A stretch of DNA of 57,022 nucleotides. Source: Paludibacteraceae bacterium (GTDB taxonomy: Bacteria > Bacteroidota > Bacteroidia > Bacteroidales > Paludibacteraceae). A program made the position numbers and the translations under genes. The stretch covers positions 1 to 57,022 of the forward strand of contig JAKSNW010000012.1 in NCBI GenBank assembly GCA_024405895.1, given 5' to 3'. Each line of letters starts with the position of its first letter. Positions within the stretch are counted from its first letter, which is position 1. Below, piece after piece: positions 16,976 through 27,226 of the stretch. The notes beneath the pieces were generated by a model that was given only the letters and a program-made list of their open reading frames with translations, did no database searches and was not told the DNA's origin.

Positions 16976-17925
16976 TGCAAATAATTCAAAACTTCTTCTA
17001 TCGTTGCTGCAGTTTGCTTATTATCCACAAGGAATTGTTCTGTAGCAATGATGGTGTGTTGTGCGTTTTCGTTTGTCAGTGTGTAGCCTTCACGGTTTAA
17101 AGCACGGCGAAGCCAGTTGGCTTGTATCGTGTCGCCCTGCACACAGATTGAAGGTTTGTGATTGTCGAGAGGATGAGTCACTTCGCAGTGTCCATCGAGC
17201 GGATGAAAGGTGAACGATTCGTTCTCGAATGCACCTTGGAGACGATGTTGCAGAATCAAATCCTCTGGTGGAGCTGCAATAACGCCGTCTGTCATTAACC
17301 ATACAGTGTCTGCTGTTTGAAATGCAAGGTCAAGCTCGTGCGTCGACATCACAAAAGTCTTGTTTGTGTCAGCGGCAAGACGGTGTAACATTGTCATTAC
17401 GGCAATTCTATTGGGAAGATCAAGGTGTGCTGTCGGTTCGTCAAGCAGAACGATATCTGTCTGTTGTGCAAGTGCTTTTGCCACGACGGCACGTTGACGT
17501 TCTCCGTCGCTAAGGTCACCAAGAAGTGAGTTGGCTTTGTGGGTTAAAGCAACATCGAGAAGTGCTTGCTCTACAATGTTACGATCGTTATTTGATAATT
17601 GTCCTAACCACCCGGTATAAGGAACACGTCCTGTAGCTACAAGGTCGTATACGGACATTTGCCTTTCTTCTATCTTGTCCGTAAGCACCAAAGCCATTTT
17701 CTTGGCACGCTGTGCTAACGATAGTCTTTCAAGTGGTGTGCCGTCGATGGTCACGCTGCCAGAGAGAGCTGGCTGCAAACCGCAAAGGGTACGAAGAAGC
17801 GTTGATTTACCTGCGCCGTTTTGACCGCACAAAGCCGTCAGTCTACCGCTGGTGGCAGTAAGAGTGAGATTACTTTGTACGGCTCGAGTGCCGTAGCCTA
17901 TGGTCAGGTTTTGTGTTGACAGCAT
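16972..17925 (-). CDS. ABC transporter ATP-binding protein, FecE/HmuV-like
   Basis: 317 residues from the ATG at 17923-17925. A start further upstream would run into prmA, whose stop is at 17931, so the downstream Met is preferred. Walker A GQNGAGKST, the signature LSDGERQ, Walker B IVLLDEPTAHLD and the H-loop STHELD are all present. Sequence resembles ATPases of siderophore, heme and cobalamin importers. After the ATPase core (about residue 225) there is a further stretch of about 90 residues of unknown role. No permease or binding-protein gene is adjacent, so it must pair with a permease elsewhere or do something else. Confidence 0.85.
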   Translation of the reverse strand: MLSTQNLTIGYGTRAVQSNLTLTATSGRLTALCGQNGAGKSTLLRTLCGLQPALSGSVTIDGTPLERLSLAQRAKKMALVLTDKIEERQMSVYDLVATGRVPYTGWLGQLSNNDRNIVEQALLDVALTHKANSLLGDLSDGERQRAVVAKALAQQTDIVLLDEPTAHLDLPNRIAVMTMLHRLAADTNKTFVMSTHELDLAFQTADTVWLMTDGVIAAPPEDLILQHRLQGAFENESFTFHPLDGHCEVTHPLDNHKPSICVQGDTIQANWLRRALNREGYTLTNENAQHTIIATEQFLVDNKQTAATIEEVLNYLQ

Positions 17926-17930
17926 AATTG

Positions 17931-18761
17931 TTATTGTTTTCGCAGACGAAGCATAAGCCATCCGTCACGTTCTTCTAATTGCTCTAATGTAAAACCTACG
18001 GTTTTCGCTGCTGTAGTTACGGCTTCCTGATCTTCAGTCAAAAATCCGCTGGTTAGCAAACATCCACCTTGTGATGTTGCCGCACTGAGTTGTGGCAGCA
18101 TGTTGACAACGATATTGCGATTGATATTTGCAACAACGATGTCATAATTTTTGCCTTTAACGACTTCGATACTGCCAGGCAGTAGAAAACCTTCAACGGC
18201 ATTGAGGCTGAAATTCTTTTGTGCATTGACAACTGCATGCTCATCAATATCCACGCCAGTTACTTCCTTCGCACCATTCATCTTTGATGCTATTGCAAGT
18301 ATACCTGTGCCAGTTCCGACATCAAGCATTGTCTTCCCGTTGAGTGGAGCAGAGGTGAGCGTCTGCAATAACATCTGCGTGGTTGGGTGCGATGCTGTGC
18401 CGAAGCTTTGCTCTGGGTCAATGACAATGTCGAATGGCTTGTCGCTTTTCGGCTCGTTGGAAGCATGGATGAAACAATCTCCCACACTTACTGATTCGCG
18501 CACTTCGTTTTCCCAACGTTCATTCCAGTTGCGGAATGGAATCTCTTCGCGACGAACCGTAATCTGTCCATACTCCTTCAATTCTTTCAATGTCTCGGTA
18601 GCGAGGCCATTGTCATAGTTGTTTTTGTCTATGTATGCCTTTAAACCTTGCTCCGTTTCTTCGAATGCTTCAAAGCCGATGGCACCAAGTGCATCAGCTA
18701 TGAGGTCGCGAAACCACTCTTCGCAAGGCTCAAATCGTATGGTCAGTCCTATGTAATCCAT
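17931..18761 (-). CDS. prmA: Ribosomal protein L11 methyltransferase
   Basis: 276 residues starting at MDYIGLTIRFEPCEEWF. The start is set at 18761 because upstream sequence carries the -7 box at 18825. The SAM-binding motif DVGTGTGILAIASKMN is near residue 145, followed by VDIDEHAVVNAQKN and the family motif VVANINRNIV (the NPPF-like position). It trimethylates ribosomal protein L11 in the cytoplasm. It is the first gene of the operon that runs to 13382, an unusual neighbour set for PrmA, and is separated from the ABC gene by 5 bp. Length and motifs are normal. Confidence 0.93.
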   Translation of the reverse strand: MDYIGLTIRFEPCEEWFRDLIADALGAIGFEAFEETEQGLKAYIDKNNYDNGLATETLKELKEYGQITVRREEIPFRNWNERWENEVRESVSVGDCFIHASNEPKSDKPFDIVIDPEQSFGTASHPTTQMLLQTLTSAPLNGKTMLDVGTGTGILAIASKMNGAKEVTGVDIDEHAVVNAQKNFSLNAVEGFLLPGSIEVVKGKNYDIVVANINRNIVVNMLPQLSAATSQGGCLLTSGFLTEDQEAVTTAAKTVGFTLEQLEERDGWLMLRLRKQ

Positions 18762-18824
18762 AGTGTTTCTTTTCTCTTCCTTCGTTGTTTTGCCGTCCGA
18801 ACGGATGGCTTGGATATTTGGGTA

Positions 18825-18855
18825 CAAAATTACTGAAAGAGTAACGAATTACCAA
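18825..18855 (-). promoter_or_regulatory. Promoter of the prmA operon
   Basis: Minus-strand -7 box TAATTTTG (18825-18832) with TTG at 18853-18855, a 20-bp spacer. It overlaps any longer prmA reading frame and so supports the start at 18761. Confidence 0.7.
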
Positions 18856-19002
18856 GAATAAACCAACTTATTTTATCCCTAATTCTTGTTATATTGGCGT
18901 CTGTCAGGCAATAAGGCTGAGCGGAGTGCATGTTGTAATAAGAATTTTGTCTTTACCATATAAAATAAAGTGTAAAAACTATCGGAGTTCAGCAAAAATG
19001 AC

Positions 19003-19010
19003 TACCTTTG
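19003..19010 (+). promoter_or_regulatory. -7 box of the thiamin operon
   Basis: TACCTTTG, 11 bp before the riboswitch. No clear -33 element is seen, but the spacing to the riboswitch fits a transcript starting near 19017. Confidence 0.55.
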
Positions 19011-19021
19011 CAGTGCGTAAA

Positions 19022-19104
19022 CACGGGGGTGCTTGTCGCAAGGCAGGCTGAGAACAGACCCTATGAACCTGATGCGGATAATGCCGACGCAGGGAGAATC
19101 GTAC
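19022..19104 (+). promoter_or_regulatory. TPP (THI-box) riboswitch
   Basis: Contains the thi-box landmarks in order: ACGGGGGTGC, CTGAGA, ACCCTATGAACCTGAT, GGATAATGCC and GCAGGGA. These are the pyrimidine- and pyrophosphate-sensing helices of the TPP aptamer. It precedes thiS, so thiamin pyrophosphate should switch the whole operon off. The switching part is probably in 19105-19187, which has small complementary segments (GTAC around 19102 and 19115), but I could not decide between transcriptional and translational control. Confidence 0.95.
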
Positions 19105-19187
19105 TTAAATAAGGTACAGTCGTTTAGCCGGTCTCTCACTCAGCATCCGCTGATGGTTACGCTTAATTTCACATAATACAAGAGACT

Positions 19188-19391
19188 ATGGCAATCAGAA
19201 TTTTTGTGAATACAAAACCTCTTGAAACAGAAGCTGCAACGTTAGCTGCTTTGTTGGAGGAAATCGGTCAGAAAACCGATGGCATCGCTGTGGCATTGAA
19301 TCGTCGCATGATACCAAAAACTGAATGGAACAATACACCACTCACTGCAGATGGTGAGGTAATGATTATCAAGGCAGCATGCGGAGGTTAG
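19188..19391 (+). CDS. thiS: Sulfur-carrier protein ThiS
   Basis: 67 residues, ubiquitin-like fold (MAIRIFVNTKPLE at the start, VALNRRMIPK in the middle), ending in the required Gly-Gly (AACGG). The C-terminal Gly is adenylated and becomes the thiocarboxylate that feeds sulfur to ThiG. It is the first gene after the TPP riboswitch, and its last 13 bp overlap thiE. Small size is normal for the family. Confidence 0.93.
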   Translation: MAIRIFVNTKPLETEAATLAALLEEIGQKTDGIAVALNRRMIPKTEWNNTPLTADGEVMIIKAACGG

Positions 19392-20026
19392 AAAACTGGC
19401 AGGTGCAGTATATCACCCACGCCAACGAACGTTATGACTACGTGGAAGGTGCACGTCTGGCTCTTGAGGGTGGATGTCGTTGGATTCAGTTGCGAACAAA
19501 GAGTCCGCTGCTTCCGTTGGATGAAGAACAGAAACGTCAGACTGCCAGTGAACTTCAGCAGCTTTGCCGTCAATACAATGCTACCTTTGTTATAGATGAT
19601 GACGTGCAACTTGTGAAAGAACTGAATGTAGACGGTGTCCATCTTGGATTGAACGATGAACCCGTTGCTTCTGCACGCCAGAAACTGGGTAGTCGTATCA
19701 TTGGTGGCACTGCAAATACTTTAGAGCATATCCGTCAGCATGTTCGCGATGGAGTTGATTATGTAGGCTGTGGTCCTTTTCGCTTTACACAGACCAAAGC
19801 TAAATTGGCTACTGTTGTTGGTTTGGAAGGTTACAGAAACATTACCTCATCATTGAACGAAATGAAGATTGATATCCCGATGGTAGCTATTGGTGGTATT
19901 ACATTAGAAGATATTGATGCACTCAAACAAGTTGGTATTCGTGGCGTAGCAGTAAGCGGTTGCGTGCTCAATGCACAAGATCCTGCGGCATATATGCGCC
20001 AACTCGTTGAGTCAATAAACAGATAA
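19379..20026 (+). CDS. thiE: Thiamine-phosphate synthase
   Basis: 215 residues, the usual length. It joins HMP-PP and the thiazole phosphate to give thiamine phosphate. Motifs seen: IQLRTKS (thiazole-binding side), VIDDDVQLVKELNVDGVHLG, and VDYVGCGPFRFTQTK. The C-terminal MVAIGGITLED lines the TIM-barrel phosphate site. It begins inside thiS by a 13-bp overlap, suggesting coupled translation. A second, shorter ThiE-like gene lies at 24378. Confidence 0.92.
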   Translation: MRRLENWQVQYITHANERYDYVEGARLALEGGCRWIQLRTKSPLLPLDEEQKRQTASELQQLCRQYNATFVIDDDVQLVKELNVDGVHLGLNDEPVASARQKLGSRIIGGTANTLEHIRQHVRDGVDYVGCGPFRFTQTKAKLATVVGLEGYRNITSSLNEMKIDIPMVAIGGITLEDIDALKQVGIRGVAVSGCVLNAQDPAAYMRQLVESINR

Positions 20027-20059
20027 TTAAATAACAAACTATAAAATCATATTAGTAAA

Positions 20060-20833
20060 ATGAAACCGTTGAAAATTGGAGACCGCGTGTTCAACTCACG
20101 CTTGTTTTTCGGCACGGGAAAATTCAGCGCCAACGAATTGATGAGCGCTGCCATTGCCGCATCGGAAACCGAAATGGTAACCATGGCAATGAAACGTATT
20201 GAAATGGATAATAATGCCCAAGACGATGATATGCTCCGTCATATCGCTCGCGAGGGTTTGCAATTGCTGCCTAATACTTCTGGCGTTCGTAATGCTGACG
20301 AGGCAATCTTTGCTGCTCAGATGGCACGTGAGGCATTTGGCACAAACTTTTTGAAACTTGAGATTCACCCAGATCCACGCTATCTCTTGCCTGATGCTGT
20401 TGAGACTTTGAAAGCAACAGAGCAGTTGGCTAAGATGGGCTTCACTGTATTGCCTTACTGTCCTGCTGACCCAACTTTGTGCAAACACCTTGAGGAAGCT
20501 GGTGCTGCTGCCGTTATGCCACTTGGCGCTCCTATCGGCACAAATAAGGGCTTGAGAACAAAAGATTTTCTTCAGATTATAATTGAACAGGCTAATGTTC
20601 CTGTTGTTGTTGATGCTGGCATCGGCGCTCCTTCACATGCAGCTGAGGCTATGGAACTTGGCGCAGATGCTGTGCTTGTCAATACTGCCGTTGCTGTTGC
20701 TGCCAACCCTATAGAGATGGCTATCGCTTTCAAGGAGGCTGTCATTGCAGGTCGTCGCGCTTTCGAAGCTGGTCTTGCTGCTACAGCCGACCACGCCGTA
20801 GCATCTTCTCCTCTCACCGATTGGCTCTCATAA
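20060..20833 (+). CDS. thiG: Thiazole synthase
   Basis: 257 residues, TIM barrel. [11 protein letters not shown] at the start and the Schiff-base lysine in [15 protein letters not shown] (about residue 102) identify it, with [30 protein letters not shown] shown here only as its key parts VVDAGIG and [10 protein letters not shown]. It condenses dehydroglycine (from ThiH), deoxyxylulose 5-phosphate and ThiS thiocarboxylate. It lies 33 bp after thiE. Confidence 0.95.
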   Translation: MKPLKIGDRVFNSRLFFGTGKFSANELMSAAIAASETEMVTMAMKRIEMDNNAQDDDMLRHIAREGLQLLPNTSGVRNADEAIFAAQMAREAFGTNFLKLEIHPDPRYLLPDAVETLKATEQLAKMGFTVLPYCPADPTLCKHLEEAGAAAVMPLGAPIGTNKGLRTKDFLQIIIEQANVPVVVDAGIGAPSHAAEAMELGADAVLVNTAVAVAANPIEMAIAFKEAVIAGRRAFEAGLAATADHAVASSPLTDWLS

Positions 20834-20838
20834 CCTAA

Positions 20839-22542
<1,704 letters not shown>

Positions 22543-22545
22543 GTT

Positions 22546-23682
22546 ATGTTTAGCGATTATCTTGCAGAGAATTACGACTGGAACGAGGTGACCGAGCGTA
22601 TCTACTCGAAGACCGATGCTGATGTGCGTCGTGCCCTTGGTCGCCAGCACCTCGACATCGACGATTTCATGGCTTTGCTCTCTCCTGCAGCAGCTCCTTA
22701 TCTTGAGCAAATGGCTGCACTCTCACGCAAATACACCGAGGCTCGTTTTGGCCGTACCATGTCGATGTTTATTCCGCTCTATATTACCAACTCTTGTACT
22801 AACTCATGCATATATTGCGGTTTTCATATTGCCAATAAGATGAAACGCACCATCCTCACAGAAGAAGAGATGGTGAATGAGTTCAAGGCTATCAAGAAAC
22901 TTGGTCCATTCGAGAATCTCCTGATGGTGACAGGTGAAAATCCTGCCAAGGCTGGCGTTGACTATATTGCACGTGCATTGGATTTGGCAAAACCTTATTT
23001 CTCCAATTTGAAGATTGAGGTCATGCCATTGAAAGCAGAGGAGTACGAACTCCTTACACACCACGGCCTAAACGGTGTCATCTGTTTCCAAGAGACTTAT
23101 AACCGAAACAATTACAAAATCTATCACCCTAAAGGCATGAAGAGCAACTTCGAGTGGCGTGTCAACGGTTTCGACCGTATGGGTCAGGCTGGTGTGCATT
23201 CCATTGGCATGGGTGTATTGATTGGTTTGGAGAAAGAATGGCGCACCGATGTTGCTATGATGGCCATCCACTTGCGTTATCTTCAGAAAAACTATTGGCG
23301 AACCAAATACTCCGTCAATTTCCCACGTATGCGTCCGAGTGAGAACGGCGGCTTCCAACCTAACGTCATTCTTGAAGACCGCGAATTGGCTCAGGCTACT
23401 TTTGCCATGCGTATCTTTGACCATGATGTCGACATCAGCTACTCAACTCGCGAACCAGCATTCATTCGCGACCACATGGCAACACTTGGCGTTACAACCA
23501 TGAGTGCAGCCAGTAAGACAGAGCCAGGTGGCTATTATTCCTATCCACAGACTTTGGAACAATTCCATGTAAGCGACGAACGTACGGTGGAAGAAGTTGC
23601 TGAGGCTTTGCGTCGTGTGGGAATCGAACCTGTATGGAAAGACTGGGACACCTCATTTGATAGCGTACATATCAATAAGTAA
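22546..23682 (+). CDS. thiH: 2-iminoacetate synthase (tyrosine lyase)
   Basis: 378 residues, radical SAM enzyme. TNSCTNSCIYCGF (about residues 84-96) holds the CxxxCxxC cluster motif. It cleaves tyrosine to dehydroglycine and p-cresol, supplying the glycine-derived part of the thiazole. The use of ThiH rather than ThiO fits an anaerobe. The start follows thiC by 3 bp, and the stop abuts the thiF start at 23683. Confidence 0.94.
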   Translation: MFSDYLAENYDWNEVTERIYSKTDADVRRALGRQHLDIDDFMALLSPAAAPYLEQMAALSRKYTEARFGRTMSMFIPLYITNSCTNSCIYCGFHIANKMKRTILTEEEMVNEFKAIKKLGPFENLLMVTGENPAKAGVDYIARALDLAKPYFSNLKIEVMPLKAEEYELLTHHGLNGVICFQETYNRNNYKIYHPKGMKSNFEWRVNGFDRMGQAGVHSIGMGVLIGLEKEWRTDVAMMAIHLRYLQKNYWRTKYSVNFPRMRPSENGGFQPNVILEDRELAQATFAMRIFDHDVDISYSTREPAFIRDHMATLGVTTMSAASKTEPGGYYSYPQTLEQFHVSDERTVEEVAEALRRVGIEPVWKDWDTSFDSVHINK

Positions 23683-24381
23683 ATGTCTATGAACACAGAA
23701 CGTTATGCACGTCAAATGATGCTTGCCGAATTTGGCGAGCAAGGGCAAGAACGTCTTCGACAGGCGCACATTGTCGTCGTGGGTGCTGGTGGACTTGGTT
23801 CGCCAGTGCTTACCTATCTCGCTGCTGCTGGCGTAGGTAGAATCTCTGTGTTTGATCCCGATGTTGTGAGCGTTACAAATCTGCACCGTCAGATTCTGTA
23901 TCGCTCGCATCAGGTGGGAGAACGCAAGGCTGAGATTGCAGCCGAACAGCTATGTGCGCTGAATCCAGATGTCACTATGGTGCCTTATGCAATCCCGTTT
24001 GCCAAGACATCTGATGTAGAGAAGGTGGTTGCTGAGTGTGATGTGGTGATTGACTGTACCGACTCGTTTGCTACACGTTACGATATCTCCGACCTCTGCG
24101 AACTTCATCATCGTCCGATGGTATATGGTGCCATTACTGCACTGTCTGGTCAAGTGGCAGTACTATGTCATCCAGACGGTCATGCCACTTATCGTACATT
24201 ATTTCCGACACCTACCAATGAAACCATTTCGAAAGCTGTGCTTGGACCAACACCTGGTGTGATAGGTTCTGTTCAGGCCTTGCAGGCTATCAAATTGATT
24301 GTTGGCATGGAGGGAACACTCATTGACCGTTTGTGGCAGATAGACTTGGAAACCATGTCTTCATTCACATTTGAACTATGA
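23683..24381 (+). CDS. thiF: ThiF/HesA-type adenylyltransferase lacking usual cysteines
   Basis: 232 residues. The nucleotide-binding loop VVVGAGGLGSPVLTYLAAAG is near residue 30, with NLHRQILY for the conserved Arg and DCTDSFATRYDISDLCE around residue 123. It should adenylate the C-terminus of ThiS. The stretch where family members usually carry a zinc-binding CxxC and a catalytic SCAEAGV-like cysteine reads TYRTLFPTP and ETISKAVLGPTPGVIG, with no cysteine pair. Adenylation could still work. The gene is slightly shorter than the E. coli enzyme and overlaps the next gene by 4 bp. Confidence 0.85.
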   Translation: MSMNTERYARQMMLAEFGEQGQERLRQAHIVVVGAGGLGSPVLTYLAAAGVGRISVFDPDVVSVTNLHRQILYRSHQVGERKAEIAAEQLCALNPDVTMVPYAIPFAKTSDVEKVVAECDVVIDCTDSFATRYDISDLCELHHRPMVYGAITALSGQVAVLCHPDGHATYRTLFPTPTNETISKAVLGPTPGVIGSVQALQAIKLIVGMEGTLIDRLWQIDLETMSSFTFEL

Positions 24382-24941
24382 ATCCGTCGTTCCGTCTCAT
24401 CTATATCACTACGCCCGACTATTGGGAAGGCGAAGCAGAGGTCATCAACCGTTTATTCGCAGAACAGCCTCTGTTTTCGCTTCATCTGCGCAAACCTGAG
24501 TCAGAGCTAAATGATTACGAACAGTTACTATCCGAGATTCATCCTCAGTATCGTAGTAGGGTAGTGCTTCACTCGCATTTTTCCCTCTGCGAGAAATATG
24601 GATGTCAAGGAATCCATCTGAATAGTAGAGAAAATATTGTTCCTGCCAATCATCACGGAACCATCAGTCGTTCATGCCATTCTGTTGCCGAGTTGCAGCA
24701 GTGTAATTTAGAGCATTACGACTATCTTACCCTCAGTCCTATCTTCAATAGCATCTCCAAACAAGGCTACAATGCAGCCTTCTCCAATGCCGAACTGCAG
24801 CAAGCTGTGGCTGATGGCATCATCAATAATCGAACCGTAGCCTTGGGCGGCATCTCCTACGACCGCTTGTCTTTAGTGGAATCTATGGGTTTTGGCGGAG
24901 CCGCTATGTTAGGTGATGTATGGAAACCGTGGCATAAATAA
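24378..24941 (+). CDS. Second ThiE-like / TenI-like protein
   Basis: 187 residues, a compact ThiE-fold protein. LFSLHLRKPESELNDYE and GIHLNSRENIVP match the family's beta strands, SRSCHSVAEL resembles the SxH loop of the thiazole tautomerase TenI, and TLSPIFNSISKQGY matches the phosphate-binding loop. It is shorter than the 215-residue ThiE in the same operon and lacks IDDDVQ-like residues of the pyrimidine site. It could be a tautomerase for the thiazole or a partly overlapping synthase. It is coupled to thiF (4-bp overlap) and lies 9 bp before thiD. Confidence 0.75.
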   Translation: MNPSFRLIYITTPDYWEGEAEVINRLFAEQPLFSLHLRKPESELNDYEQLLSEIHPQYRSRVVLHSHFSLCEKYGCQGIHLNSRENIVPANHHGTISRSCHSVAELQQCNLEHYDYLTLSPIFNSISKQGYNAAFSNAELQQAVADGIINNRTVALGGISYDRLSLVESMGFGGAAMLGDVWKPWHK

Positions 24942-24950
24942 TCTGACATA

Positions 24951-25718
24951 ATGAATCATCCTGTTGTTCTCACTATAGCTGGCAGCGACCCTTCTGGCGG
25001 TGCTGGCATTCAAGCCGATATCAAGACTATCTCTGCACTTGGAGGCTATGCGGCTTCGGCCATTACAGCAATCACAGTTCAGAATACATTAGGTGTGAAG
25101 TCAAGCACGGCTGTTGAGGCCGACTTGCTTGAAGCACAGATTGATGCCGTACTCTCCGATCTTGATGTTTGTGCCGTGAAAATCGGTATGCTTGCAACAT
25201 TGGATAATGTTCGTGTGGTAGTTGACCAACTCACAAAACATACAGTTCCCTATGTAGTATGTGACCCTGTCATGCTCTCCACTTCGGGCTATCCGTTGTT
25301 GTCAGCAGAAGGTGTAGACTTTGCCAAGCAGCATCTTTTTCCGCTCTGTTCTCTCATTACTCCCAACCTTCCAGAAGCCAAGATGCTTGGTGGAGAAGGT
25401 AGTCTGCTTGCAAAAACATGGAATACTGCCGTACTCGTGAAAGGAGGACATTCCGACAGTAACCTTTTGACAGACACGCTCTATATCAACAACACAACAC
25501 ACACCTTTACATCACCACGCATCAAGACCACCAACCTTCACGGCACAGGTTGTACACTGTCGTCTGCCATAGCCACCAATCTCGCAAATGGCGATAGTCT
25601 TGTTGAGGCTGTTGAAAAAGCCAAACACTATATAGATCAATCCATTGCAGCGGCCGTTGAATTACACGTCGGACATGGCAATGGTCCGCTTTGGCATTTC
25701 CCTAAGGCTCTAAAATAG
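24951..25718 (+). CDS. thiD: Hydroxymethylpyrimidine / phosphomethylpyrimidine kinase
   Basis: 255 residues, ribokinase-like fold. GSDPSGGAGIQADIKT near the start binds HMP, and GTGCTLSSAIATNLA near residue 199 carries the anion-hole Gly and catalytic Cys. It phosphorylates HMP twice to HMP-PP for ThiE. It is the last gene of the thi operon. I see no strong terminator in the 130 bp that follow. Confidence 0.95.
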   Translation: MNHPVVLTIAGSDPSGGAGIQADIKTISALGGYAASAITAITVQNTLGVKSSTAVEADLLEAQIDAVLSDLDVCAVKIGMLATLDNVRVVVDQLTKHTVPYVVCDPVMLSTSGYPLLSAEGVDFAKQHLFPLCSLITPNLPEAKMLGGEGSLLAKTWNTAVLVKGGHSDSNLLTDTLYINNTTHTFTSPRIKTTNLHGTGCTLSSAIATNLANGDSLVEAVEKAKHYIDQSIAAAVELHVGHGNGPLWHFPKALK

Positions 25719-25767
25719 CCTCTGTTCCTTTTGTACATAATCGTTTGTCCTTTTGTGTTCTATTGTC

Positions 25768-25798
25768 TTGGTAGTTCACTACATTTTCCGTAATTTTG
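25768..25798 (+). promoter_or_regulatory. Promoter of the L-cysteine desulfidase gene
   Basis: TTG (25768-25770), a 20-bp spacer and the -7 box TAATTTTG (25791-25798). The start codon is at 25850. Confidence 0.7.
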
Positions 25799-25849
25799 CC
25801 TACGTAAAAGTAAAAAAGTAAAATACCTTAGAATAAATATATTTTTACA

Positions 25850-27136
25850 ATGGATATCTCTGAAAGACAAGCAATAAGACAACTTATCGACAATGAAGTT
25901 GTTCCTGCCATCGGTTGTACAGAACCGATAGCTGTTGCACTTTGTACTGCCAAGGCTACCGAAATGTTGGGCGCTCGCCCAGAAACTATCCATGTTGGAT
26001 TGAGTGCCAACATGCTGAAAAACGCTATGGGTGTAGGTATTCCTGGCACTGGCATGGTGGGTCTGCCTATTGCCATCACTCTTGGTGCTTTGATTGGCAA
26101 GAGCGAATATCAACTTGAAGTGTTGAAAGACTGCACACCAGAAGCTGTGGAGCGTGGCAAGGCTTATATTGCAGAGAAACGTATCTCTATTGAGCATGTT
26201 GATACAAAGGAAAAACTCTATATTGACATTGTCTGCAAAGCTGGCAATGATGTTGCTCGTGCCGTCATCGCAGGCAGTCATACCAACTTTATTCTCTTGG
26301 AGAAGAACGGAGAGAAACTGTTGGAGAAGACTTTGGAGAACAATGCCGTAGCAGAAGAGGAAGGTGGCTTGAAGTTGACACTTCGCAAGGTTTATGACTA
26401 TGCCACTACTTCACCATTGGATGAACTGCGTTTCATTCTTGAGTCTGCCAATCTCAATGGCAATGTCTCAAAAGAATCAATGAAAGGACACTATGGTCAT
26501 GAGAGTGGTCGATTGATTGCTCAATCTGAACGTAGCTCGAAGGTGTTGGGCAATAGCATCTACACACACATACTTGCTGAGACATCGGCTGCTTGCGATG
26601 CCCGTATGGCTGGTGCCATGTTCCCTGTCATGAGTAACTCAGGCAGTGGTAACCAAGGTATCTCTGCAACAATGCCTGTAGTTGTCTTTGCACGCGACAA
26701 TGGCAATACAGAAGAGGAATATATCCGTGCGTTGGCCATGAGCCACCTCACCGTCATCTATATTAAACAAAGCCTTGGCCGTCTTTCTGCCTTGTGTGGC
26801 TGCGTTGTTGCTGCCACTGGCTCAAGTTGCGGTATCACCATGTTGATGGGCGGTGGTTATGAGCAAATCTGTTCTGCTGTTAAAAACATGGTTGGCAATA
26901 TCTCAGGTATGCTTTGCGATGGTGCCAAACCAAGTTGTGCACTGAAAGTTACCAGTGGTGTCAGCTCTGCAGTGTTGGCTGCCTTGTTAGCAATGGAAGG
27001 AAAATGTGTTACAGCGATGGAAGGTATCGTTGATGACGACGTCGATCAAACCATTCGCAACCTCACTCGTATCGGTCGCGATGGCATGAATGAAACAGAC
27101 CGTGTTGTTCTCGACATCATGACACACAAGAAATAA
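25850..27136 (+). CDS. cyuA: L-cysteine desulfidase (CyuA/YhaM family, UPF0597)
   Basis: 428 residues. AIGCTEPIAVALCTAKATE near residue 22 and later Cys-rich segments (ALCGCVVAATGSSCGITML, LCDGAKPSCALK) match this iron-sulfur family, which splits cysteine to pyruvate, ammonia and sulfide. The whole chain is alpha-helical and soluble. It has its own promoter and terminator but lies next to the thi operon, which uses sulfur; a functional link is inference only. A related serine dehydratase activity is possible. Confidence 0.85.
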   Translation: MDISERQAIRQLIDNEVVPAIGCTEPIAVALCTAKATEMLGARPETIHVGLSANMLKNAMGVGIPGTGMVGLPIAITLGALIGKSEYQLEVLKDCTPEAVERGKAYIAEKRISIEHVDTKEKLYIDIVCKAGNDVARAVIAGSHTNFILLEKNGEKLLEKTLENNAVAEEEGGLKLTLRKVYDYATTSPLDELRFILESANLNGNVSKESMKGHYGHESGRLIAQSERSSKVLGNSIYTHILAETSAACDARMAGAMFPVMSNSGSGNQGISATMPVVVFARDNGNTEEEYIRALAMSHLTVIYIKQSLGRLSALCGCVVAATGSSCGITMLMGGGYEQICSAVKNMVGNISGMLCDGAKPSCALKVTSGVSSAVLAALLAMEGKCVTAMEGIVDDDVDQTIRNLTRIGRDGMNETDRVVLDIMTHKK

Positions 27137-27160
27137 GTTCCTATACGAATAGAATATAAA

Positions 27161-27196
27161 AACGGAGTCGTTCCTTAGTGTTCGACTCCGTTTTTT
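27161..27196 (+). terminator. Terminator after the cysteine desulfidase gene
   Basis: A 10-bp stem (AACGGAGTCG / CGACTCCGTT) followed by six T. Confidence 0.9.
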
Positions 27197-27226
27197 GTTA
27201 TATAGTCTTTTTGCATTTTGTAAAAC

